From an uncultured bacterium (GTDB lineage: Bacteria; Bacteroidota; Bacteroidia; CAILMK01), in assembly GCA_903835275.1 (NCBI GenBank), contig CAILMK010000737.1:1-5968 (forward strand): DNA of 5,968 nt. Reading direction: 5' to 3'. Shown one piece after another: positions 1-4,865 of the stretch. The notes below the pieces were generated by a model that saw only the letters and a list, made by a program, of their open reading frames with translations, was not told the origin of the DNA and searched no databases. Both the position numbers and the translations under genes were made by a program. Positions within the stretch are counted from its first letter, which is position 1. Every line of letters starts with the position of its first letter.

Positions 1-5
1 TAACC

Positions 6-13
6 TATCTTTG
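6..13 (+). promoter_or_regulatory. Candidate Bacteroidota -7 promoter box upstream of ricT
   Basis: TATCTTTG matches the Bacteroidota -7 consensus TAnnTTTG exactly. Transcription would begin near position 20 and leave a leader of about 78 bases before the ATG at 98. The matching -33 TTG element would lie outside the window, so only half of the promoter can be seen. An 8-base degenerate match can occur by chance. The gene could also be read from an upstream gene not shown here. Confidence 0.33.
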
Positions 14-97
14 CTTATTCATGAGCTTTTGAAGCGTGAAAACGTTATGGCGTAATCGCCTCATTACGAAACTTAATTATACAAAAACTTACCAGAT

Positions 98-1645
98 ATG
101 GGATGTGGAACTAGTTGTGGAACGGACGGTTTGCCGGGTGGATGCAAGAACAATGGCTGGTGTAAATCCGGTGGTTGTGGCAGCATTCTCGATGTGCATG
201 ACTGGCTCGCCAATATATATTATACCGATGGCATAACCCGCCATCCGGTACTCGAAGTTAAATTCAAAGGAACCCGCAAAGAATATTTCAAGAATACTGC
301 TAAAATACCTCTGGAAATTGGTGATATGGCGGTGGTTGAAAGCAGTACAGGCGGATATGATGTTGGCTATGTATCAGTCACCAGCTACGAACTGGTGAAG
401 GCACAGATGCGCAAGTACAGGGTGGATGAAGATTCCCCGATGATGAAGCGCATTGTACGGGTTGCCACTGAAAGCGACATCAAGAAATACGAGGAAGCCA
501 AGGCTGCTGAATACGAAACCATGATGAATGCGCGCAAACATGCCATACATCTCGGACTCACTATGAAGATCAGCGATGTGGAATACCAGGGTGATAAAAC
601 CAAGGCAACATTCTTTTATACTGCTGAGGGTCGCGTGGATTTCCGCGAATTGATCAAGACTTATGCCCGCGAGTTCAAATGCAAAGTGGAAATGCGCCAG
701 ATCGGTTTGCGCCAGGAAGCAGGAAGACTGGGTGGCATTGGCAGTTGCGGAAGGGAATTGTGCTGCTCTACATGGCTGACGGATTTCAATTCCGTTCCAA
801 CCGTTGCGGCACGTTATCAGAATCTTTTCCTCAATCCCTTGAAATTATCCGGTCAGTGTGGCAGACTTAAATGCTGCCTCAATTATGAGCTGGATACTTA
901 CATGGAAGCCATGGAGGAATTCCCTGATGAAAATGTAACAATCAAGACCAGTCATGGCATAGCACATATTGAAAAAATGGACATCCTGAAAAGGATTGTC
1001 TGGTTGAGATATAACGAGCCGGGTTCTAAGTTTTATCCGCTTGAACTGGAGAAATTCTTTGAACTCCTCGAGATGAATAAGAGCGGTGTAGAACCTACTG
1101 ACTTGGATGAATTCCAGGCAGAGGAAGAACTTCCTGAAGTAGTGATGGGCTATAAGGACGTTGTTGGAGAAGAAAGGCTGGACCGTTTTGAACGTAAAGG
1201 CAGAAACAACAAAAACAAGAATAAAAATAAACCAAGGGGAAATCAACCGAGAAACGCGCCTGCAAACGGTGATGTAACGGTTGCAAAAGTCGTTGGTGAA
1301 ATTGTTCCACCGCAAAATAGACCGAATAATCCAAACCAGAATCGCCGTCCGGATAACAGGAATCAAGGTAACCGTCCACAAGGAAACAAGCCGCAAGGTG
1401 AAAGACCGCAAGGAAATCGTCCACCACAGGGCGAAAGGCCACCGCAAGGGGAACGTCCACCGCAAGGCGACAGACCACAAGGCGAGCGTCCTCCTCAACA
1501 GGGCAATAACCGCCCGCAAGGGGAAAGGCCGCAGGGAAATAACAACAGGAATAATAATAACCGCCGGAATAATCCGAACAGGAATAATAATAATCCAAAC
1601 AACAATAATCCCGGCAACGATAAACCAAATACTCCTGCTGAATAA
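98..1645 (+). CDS. ricT: PSP1/RicT family protein with long Gln/Pro/Asn-rich C-terminal tail
   Basis: A 515-residue protein whose first ~365 residues match the PSP1/RicT (YaaT) family. In Bacillus subtilis RicT works with RicA and RicF in an Fe-S-containing complex that helps RNase Y mature transcripts; the role in Bacteroidota is not established. Visible marks are a Cys-rich N-terminus (C3, C7, C16, C22, C27) followed by a DWL segment, a PSP1-like core, and two copies of the motif CGRxxCC: C217/C222/C223 and C254/C259/C260. From about residue 366 the protein becomes Lys/Asn-rich, then carries PQGER/PQGN-type repeats (about 422-480) and an Asn/Arg-rich end (481-507). B. subtilis RicT is about 275 residues, so the tail is extra. 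ATG 98 is chosen because the Cys-rich start typical of Bacteroidota members begins right there; no Shine-Dalgarno is visible. gldH starts 19 bases after the stop. The symbol is by family only. Confidence 0.9.
   Translation: MGCGTSCGTDGLPGGCKNNGWCKSGGCGSILDVHDWLANIYYTDGITRHPVLEVKFKGTRKEYFKNTAKIPLEIGDMAVVESSTGGYDVGYVSVTSYELVKAQMRKYRVDEDSPMMKRIVRVATESDIKKYEEAKAAEYETMMNARKHAIHLGLTMKISDVEYQGDKTKATFFYTAEGRVDFRELIKTYAREFKCKVEMRQIGLRQEAGRLGGIGSCGRELCCSTWLTDFNSVPTVAARYQNLFLNPLKLSGQCGRLKCCLNYELDTYMEAMEEFPDENVTIKTSHGIAHIEKMDILKRIVWLRYNEPGSKFYPLELEKFFELLEMNKSGVEPTDLDEFQAEEELPEVVMGYKDVVGEERLDRFERKGRNNKNKNKNKPRGNQPRNAPANGDVTVAKVVGEIVPPQNRPNNPNQNRRPDNRNQGNRPQGNKPQGERPQGNRPPQGERPPQGERPPQGDRPQGERPPQQGNNRPQGERPQGNNNRNNNNRRNNPNRNNNNPNNNNPGNDKPNTPAE
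1361..1537 (+). repeat. In-gene PQGER/PQGN tandem coding repeats of the ricT tail
   Basis: This part of ricT encodes imperfect 4-6 residue units of the form (P)PQGER, PQGDR, PQGNR and PQGNK, about ten in a row. It is followed by an Asn/Arg-rich run up to about 1618. Synonymous codons vary between units (caa/cag, ggt/ggc/ggg/gga, cgt/agg/aga), so the array is maintained as protein and is not a fresh DNA duplication. Such a tail is expected to be disordered and basic. Confidence 0.85.
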
Positions 1646-1664
1646 TTATTGTTTGTAGAAAACT

Positions 1665-2135
1665 ATGAGGAAGTATCGTCTTTTATTCCCGTTCGTGATT
1701 TTAGTGATCTTGTCATCGTGCACACGCGGACACATCTATGAAAAGTATCAGGATGTAGCAGGATGGGAATGGAAATATGGCGATACAAAATCATTTCCTC
1801 TCGATATTAAAGAGGACGGAAAGCATTATAATATTTATATCAATCTGCGCCATACAGAAGATTACAAATTCAGTAATCTCTGGGTGCAGTTGAATATCAA
1901 AAAACCCGGCAACCAGGAGGATAACCAAAAGTTCGCTTTAACTCTTGCAGAGCAGGATGGAAAATGGCTGGGTACCCGCCTCGGAAATATTTACGACATC
2001 CCTCCTTTTCTTGTGTTGAAAAATTATTCCATTCCTAAAAAAGGTCAATACAATTTCATTCTAAGTCATGCCATGCGCGAAGACGCCATTCAGGGAATCA
2101 TGGATGTAGGAATAAGAGTCGAGCAGGTGGACTAA
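1665..2135 (+). CDS. gldH: Gliding motility/type IX secretion lipoprotein GldH
   Basis: A 156-residue lipoprotein. The N-terminus has two basic residues, a hydrophobic stretch (residues 6-16) and a lipobox L16-S17-S18-C19, so lipidation at C19 is predicted. The mature part contains features of GldH, including a GWEWKYGDTKSF segment near residue 33, an NIYINLRHT strand, and the YDIPPF...YSIPKKGQYNF region before the C-terminus. In Flavobacterium johnsoniae GldH is one of the Gld lipoproteins needed for gliding and linked to type IX secretion; homologues also occur in non-gliding Bacteroidota. The length is normal for the family. It lies 19 bases after ricT on the same strand, probably in one transcript; from memory this pairing is common in the phylum. 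No other gliding gene is in the window, so motility cannot be concluded. ATG 1665 is the only start giving a complete signal peptide. Confidence 0.9.
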   Translation: MRKYRLLFPFVILVILSSCTRGHIYEKYQDVAGWEWKYGDTKSFPLDIKEDGKHYNIYINLRHTEDYKFSNLWVQLNIKKPGNQEDNQKFALTLAEQDGKWLGTRLGNIYDIPPFLVLKNYSIPKKGQYNFILSHAMREDAIQGIMDVGIRVEQVD

Positions 2136-2140
2136 CTCAA

Positions 2141-2166
2141 TTGCGTCCGCCGCGGCGGAGTCGCAA
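2141..2166. repeat. GC-rich palindromic element after gldH (copy A)
   Basis: A perfect 14-base palindrome, TCCGCCGCGGCGGA (2146-2159), sits inside a second pair of arms, TTGCG (2141-2145) and CGCAA (2162-2166), with a 2-base bulge at 2160-2161. It starts 6 bases after the gldH stop. It could fold in RNA and slow the polymerase, but no T-run follows it on the gldH strand, so it is not called a terminator. The same 14-mer recurs exactly at 4717-4730, which marks it as a dispersed element. Confidence 0.75.
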
Positions 2167-2171
2167 TGCGT

Positions 2172-2219
2172 GGATTTTGTCTGGACTAGGATTTTTAGGA
2201 TAAGTGGATAGACAGGATT
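2172..2219. repeat. Degenerate GGATT-type iterated element
   Basis: GGAT recurs at 2172, 2189, 2198, 2206 and 2215, so the last four copies are 8-9 bases apart in an AT-rich stretch. It resembles the 'aggattt...aggatt' intergenic repeats that I recall from many Bacteroidota genomes, but only this one copy is in the window. No coding potential is seen here on either strand. Confidence 0.4.
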
Positions 2220-2249
2220 ATTTTTATCGTAAAATTGCAAACCACCTAG

Positions 2250-2269
2250 TGTCATCCTGAAAGGATCTT
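2250..2269 (+). repeat. Dispersed 20-base repeat (TGTCATCCTG family), copy 1
   Basis: TGTCATCCTGAAAGGATCTT. Its reverse complement is found at 4651-4670 with 19 of 20 bases matching. Part of it (AAGGATCTTTT, 2261-2271) also pairs with AAAAGATCCTT at 2344-2354, giving an 11-base inverted repeat enclosing 72 bases. The right arm overlaps the stop codon of the small minus-strand gene (2353-2355). Confidence 0.7.
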
Positions 2270-2352
2270 TTTGCTTTAATGATGCCTGTCCAAGTTGTCA
2301 GGTAGGAATAAACTTGCCAGTGCCTGATGAACTTATCGTTCGGAAAAGATCC

Positions 2353-2556
2353 TTACTTTTTAAACTCCCTCGCTTTTACATGTACTACTTTTCCATTTTC
2401 AGAGAATACAAATTCTCCATCTTCCTTGATTTTTTTTTCAAGTAGTTTCTGAAAAGTAAGATCAAGACCCTTTTCAATTTTATTTTTAATGTTAAGAAAT
2501 TTTTCTTTATCCCTTTTTATTTCTACTTTCATAAATAGTTTTCCATTTGGTTTCAT
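2353..2556 (-). CDS. Small hypothetical protein, putative partner (antitoxin) of the zeta-like toxin
   Basis: A 67-residue, Lys/Glu-rich protein with no family I can name firmly. It looks like an amphipathic helix (about residues 12-44, containing NKIEKGLDLTFQKLLEKKIKE) followed by a beta-hairpin-like end (GEFVFSENGKVVHVKAREF). There is no signal peptide or membrane segment. It overlaps the 3' end of the upstream kinase gene by 50 bases in another frame. A second start at 2532 (Met9) is preceded by GGAAAA at a reasonable spacing, would leave a 26-base overlap, and may be the true one. The coupling, size and charge suggest an antitoxin or regulatory partner; this is inferred from context only. 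An A9 run on the coding strand (2430-2438) lies in the middle of the gene. Local base composition is clearly more AT-rich than asnS or ricT. Confidence 0.62.
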   Translation of the reverse strand: MKPNGKLFMKVEIKRDKEKFLNIKNKIEKGLDLTFQKLLEKKIKEDGEFVFSENGKVVHVKAREFKK

Positions 2557-3088
2557 TATGAATTACCACTCCATTATTATCGGATAAATCCGCAATTACT
2601 TCGTAAGGCGATTGTGAATTATCTATTATTATCCAACTATTGCACACAGGAGTGTAAAGTTCAAACAAATTTTCTATTCCTTTAGTATATCTTCTTTTAA
2701 TCGTCTCTTCCGGAATATTATGTCCTCCGTCGGCAACTCTGCTTTTTACCCGATCTATTGCCTGTTCAACGGAATCGAGCCAAAGAAAAAGAAGAGTAAC
2801 ATAATAACCTCCCTCCTGTGCCTTTTTCACTGTATTAACAAAGCTTCTTGTAGAAAGTGTCGTTTCAAAAGCAAAATCTTTCTTTTGATGAATTAATTCA
2901 TCTATACGGGCAAGCATAATACGACCGGCTTCAATTCCTACGCTTTCAGGTTCAAATGGAGAGAGTCCGCGTGCTATTTCATCAGCATTGACGAACTCCC
3001 GGCAATTCAGAATTTCAGGCAAGATGGTAAAGGAAGCAGTGGTTTTTCCTGCTCCGTTACAACCCGATATGATGTATAAATTTGGCAC
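2507..3088 (-). CDS. Zeta toxin-like P-loop kinase (COG4185-type)
   Basis: A 193-residue soluble protein. The Walker A motif GxxxxGKT is at residues 9-16 (G9, G14, K15, T16). A NADEIA segment follows with D36, then FETTLS (74-79), a hydrophobic strand ending in LD (to D105), an arginine-rich lid region (R113, R117, GGH at 121-123), and RRY at 132-134. This order matches zeta-toxin-like ATPases. Studied zeta/PezT toxins phosphorylate UDP-N-acetylglucosamine and block wall synthesis, but this shorter branch is largely uncharacterised, so the substrate is unknown. Residue 10 is Cys where I recall Pro as usual (GPNGAGKT). The start is GTG, immediately preceded in frame by TAA; no earlier start is possible, and the P-loop at residue 9 leaves no room for a later one. 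The small gene downstream overlaps it, so the two are probably translationally coupled. It is divergent from the permease. It could instead be a non-toxic nucleotide kinase. Confidence 0.82.
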   Translation of the reverse strand: MPNLYIISGCNGAGKTTASFTILPEILNCREFVNADEIARGLSPFEPESVGIEAGRIMLARIDELIHQKKDFAFETTLSTRSFVNTVKKAQEGGYYVTLLFLWLDSVEQAIDRVKSRVADGGHNIPEETIKRRYTKGIENLFELYTPVCNSWIIIDNSQSPYEVIADLSDNNGVVIHNETKWKTIYESRNKKG

Positions 3089-3106
3089 TTAGCAATGTTG
3101 TTGTTA

Positions 3107-3114
3107 CAAAAATA
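3107..3114 (-). promoter_or_regulatory. Candidate -7 promoter box for the zeta-like cassette
   Basis: Read on the minus strand this is TATTTTTG, an exact match to TAnnTTTG, 18 bases upstream of the GTG start. Transcription would begin around 3101 with a leader of about 13 bases. No TTG is found at the usual 17-23 base distance; the nearest is about 35 bases away. The promoter is therefore incomplete by sequence. Confidence 0.35.
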
Positions 3115-3154
3115 CTATTTTTAAGATGAGTAAGTGCGATTAATGGTAACAACT

Positions 3155-3185
3155 AAGTCTCCTTTAGGGGATTTAGGGGTTTTCC
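3155..3185 (+). repeat. Dispersed TTTAGGGG-type intergenic repeat
   Basis: TTTAGGGG occurs twice with one base between (3163-3170 and 3172-3179), preceded by AAGTCTCC. This resembles the 'tctcctttaggggatttagggg' intergenic repeats that I recall from Bacteroidota. Read in the permease frame it gives KSPLGDLG, which would be a false N-terminal extension. Confidence 0.5.
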
Positions 3186-3211
3186 AACATTTTTTCCAAT
3201 CTTTGCAAAAG

Positions 3212-4603
3212 ATGGAAAACAATTCCGAAGACAAAAATCTAAAACCAAAACGAGGCCTTAACCTCATGGATAGTTCCATGCTGATCATGGGTTCCATGAT
3301 TGGCTCGGGGATATTTATTACTTCTGCGCAAATAGCCAAGGATGTAAAAACTCCTGGAATGCTCCTGCTGTCATGGGGAGTGACAGCCATTATTACTATT
3401 TTCGGAGCGCTAAGCTATGGGGAGTTGGCGGCGGCTATGCCCAAAGCAGGCGGACAATACGTTTATTTGAAGGAAGCATACAGCAAACTCGTAGCCTTCC
3501 TATATGGTTGGACACTTTTTGCAGTGATACAAACCGGAACCATTGCAGCAGTAGGAGTGGCCTTCGCCAAATTCACAGGCATTTTTATTCCGGAAATTTC
3601 CGCAACTAATATGTTGCTGGATATTGGAATACTAAAAATTTCCACGCAGCAATTGCTGGCTATAGGTGTTATTCTGTTACTCACTTTTTCCAATTTCCGT
3701 TCTGTACGTTCGGGCGCAATTGTGCAGAATTTCTTTACCATTATAAAGATCACTTCCCTGTTGGGAATGATCGTGCTGGGATTTTATTTCGGCTTTACCG
3801 GCAAGGGTGACTGGGCTCATTTTTCTCCGTCTTTTCCGGATGTTATTTCCATGAGTACCATAGGGATTTTTGGTGCAGCACTGGTGGGTTCTTTATTCTC
3901 AGCAGATGCATGGAATAATATTACATTCACCGCAGGAGAAGTGGAAAGACCGCAACGGAATTTACCTCTGTCACTCATCATAGGTACAGGGACTGTATTG
4001 AGTATTTATTTCCTTGCCAATGTAATGTACATTTATATTCTGCCTATAGATCAGATTCAAAATGCTGACCAGGGGAGGGTAGCAACTTTAGTCATGCAGA
4101 ATATACTTGGTAAGCCCGGTTCGTATGTAATGGCAGCAATGATCATGGTTTCTACATTCGGATGCCTTAATGGAATAATACTTAGTGGAGCGCGTGTGTA
4201 TTATGCAATGGCAAAAGACAAATTGTTTTTTGCTTCCGCAGGGAAATTAAATAAGAATGAAGTTCCTGCCAATTCATTGCTTTTTCAGGCGCTCTGGGCT
4301 TGCGGACTTACCCTCACCGGCTCCTATGGAAACCTGCTGGATTATGTAATGTTCGCAGTGATATTATTCTATATCCTCACGATAGCGGGAATATTTATTT
4401 TACGCAAAAAACAACCCGATCTGGAGCGTCCTTATAAGGCATTGGGCTATCCTGTTATTCCGGCATTATACATTATACTTGCCACGTATTTTTGTATCAC
4501 ACTTCTCATCTACAAACCGCAATATTCCTATCCCGGATTGGGTATAGTATTGCTGGGAATTCCTTTGTATTTTGTGGCGATGAGAAAGGATAGTAAGGTG
4601 TAA
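3212..4603 (+). CDS. APC-superfamily amino acid permease (LAT/SteT-like)
   Basis: A 463-residue inner-membrane transporter with about 12 hydrophobic segments by eye, the normal size for the family. The first helix carries the glycine-rich substrate-binding break GSMIGSGIF (residues 27-35). It is followed by the YGELAAAMPKAGGQYVYL segment typical of helices 2-3 in this superfamily, and near the end by RKKQPDLERPYK (398-409) and a GYPVIP segment as in LAT/SteT-type exchangers. It probably moves neutral amino acids by proton symport or exchange; the substrate cannot be read from sequence. The reading frame stays open back to a GTG at 3134, but those 26 residues come from a repeat-like intergenic sequence and would place a non-family leader before the usual short charged N-terminus. 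ATG 3212 is therefore preferred. It ends with a double stop (TAATAA). It is divergent from the zeta-like cassette and convergent with asnS. Confidence 0.92.
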   Translation: MENNSEDKNLKPKRGLNLMDSSMLIMGSMIGSGIFITSAQIAKDVKTPGMLLLSWGVTAIITIFGALSYGELAAAMPKAGGQYVYLKEAYSKLVAFLYGWTLFAVIQTGTIAAVGVAFAKFTGIFIPEISATNMLLDIGILKISTQQLLAIGVILLLTFSNFRSVRSGAIVQNFFTIIKITSLLGMIVLGFYFGFTGKGDWAHFSPSFPDVISMSTIGIFGAALVGSLFSADAWNNITFTAGEVERPQRNLPLSLIIGTGTVLSIYFLANVMYIYILPIDQIQNADQGRVATLVMQNILGKPGSYVMAAMIMVSTFGCLNGIILSGARVYYAMAKDKLFFASAGKLNKNEVPANSLLFQALWACGLTLTGSYGNLLDYVMFAVILFYILTIAGIFILRKKQPDLERPYKALGYPVIPALYIILATYFCITLLIYKPQYSYPGLGIVLLGIPLYFVAMRKDSKV

Positions 4604-4607
4604 TAAA

Positions 4608-4635
4608 ATTTCGGATTGTGGATTTCGGATTGAAA
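4608..4635. repeat. 14-base tandem repeat (ATTTCGGATTG)
   Basis: Two adjacent 14-base units (4608-4621 and 4622-4635) share their first 11 bases, ATTTCGGATTG. They begin 4 bases after the permease stop. This is noncoding and of a kind I recall as frequent in Bacteroidota spacers. Confidence 0.65.
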
Positions 4636-4650
4636 ATTCCAAAGAGTAAG

Positions 4651-4670
4651 AAGATCCTTACAGGATGACA
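4651..4670 (-). repeat. Dispersed 20-base repeat (TGTCATCCTG family), copy 2
   Basis: AAGATCCTTACAGGATGACA is the reverse complement of the 2250-2269 element with one mismatch. The next bases (TGACAACTTG, 4666-4675) are the reverse complement of CAAGTTGTCA at 2291-2300, so both spacers share more than one piece of the same repeat family. Confidence 0.7.
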
Positions 4671-4681
4671 ACTTGAACATG

Positions 4682-4740
4682 CAGTGTTTTCGCCGCGGCG
4701 AATGTGGAATCAGTGTTCCGCCGCGGCGGATGTGTGCAAT
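4682..4740. repeat. Tandem ~30-base units, each with a CCGCGG-centred palindrome (copies B and C)
   Basis: Two adjacent units (4682-4710 and 4711-4740) both start with CAGTGTT, contain CGCCGCGGCG and end in a similar ATGTG...AAT tail. The palindromes are TTCGCCGCGGCGAA (4689-4702) and TCCGCCGCGGCGGA (4717-4730). The second is identical to the element after gldH. The two differ by a symmetric change that keeps the palindrome perfect. No gene is supported here. Confidence 0.75.
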
Positions 4741-4752
4741 TATTGCTGCGAA

Positions 4753-4787
4753 AGAGACGCGATATCCGCCGCGGCCGGAGCGTCTCT
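4753..4787. repeat. GAGACGC/GCGTCTC hairpin with CCGCGG core (copy D)
   Basis: Arms AGAGACGC (4753-4760) and GCGTCTCT (4780-4787) are perfect complements. They enclose GATA and the 15-base TCCGCCGCGGCCGGA (4765-4779), which is the repeated palindrome with one extra C. The outer arms resemble the GAGACGC-type dispersed hairpins that I recall from Bacteroidota and cyanobacteria. Confidence 0.7.
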
Positions 4788-4805
4788 ACGTCAAAAATCC
4801 ATTGG

Positions 4806-4853
4806 CTTCGACAAGCTCAGCCACCGGAAATTCGGTCCCTGAGCTTGTCGAAG
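4806..4853. repeat. Long REP-like hairpin (CTTCGACAAGCTCAG arms)
   Basis: CTTCGACAAGCTCAG (4806-4820) and CTGAGCTTGTCGAAG (4839-4853) form a perfect 15-bp stem. Inside are a 2x2 internal loop (CC/CC), a further ACCG/CGGT pairing (4823-4826 with 4833-4836) and a 6-base loop. This arm sequence is, from memory, a REP-type repeat found in many unrelated bacteria. It lies 12 bases beyond the asnS stop, so it may help end that transcript; a T5 run follows 10 bases further on (4794-4798 read on the minus strand). That is too distant to call a standard intrinsic terminator. Confidence 0.82.
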
Positions 4854-4865
4854 GGAAATCCGCAA

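Noticed and set aside
36..236. Open frame of 66 codons at the start of ricT
   Set aside because: It overlaps the Cys-rich start of ricT in another frame and shows no recognisable family features.
845..1628. Two long minus-strand open frames opposite the ricT tail
   Set aside because: They arise from the repetitive, stop-poor Gln/Pro/Asn coding repeats on the plus strand; their translations are compositionally odd and match no family I recognise.
2141..2166. Intrinsic terminator of gldH
   Set aside because: The hairpin has no following T-run on the plus strand, and its core is a dispersed repeat, so it is listed as a repeat only.
3198..3205. AATCTTTG as promoter of the permease
   Set aside because: It matches TAnnTTTG at one base short, has no -33 partner, and would put the transcript start almost on the ATG; too weak to list as a feature.
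4651..4853. CRISPR array
   Set aside because: The units are palindromic, adjacent and of different families, with no regular repeat-spacer alternation and no cas gene nearby.
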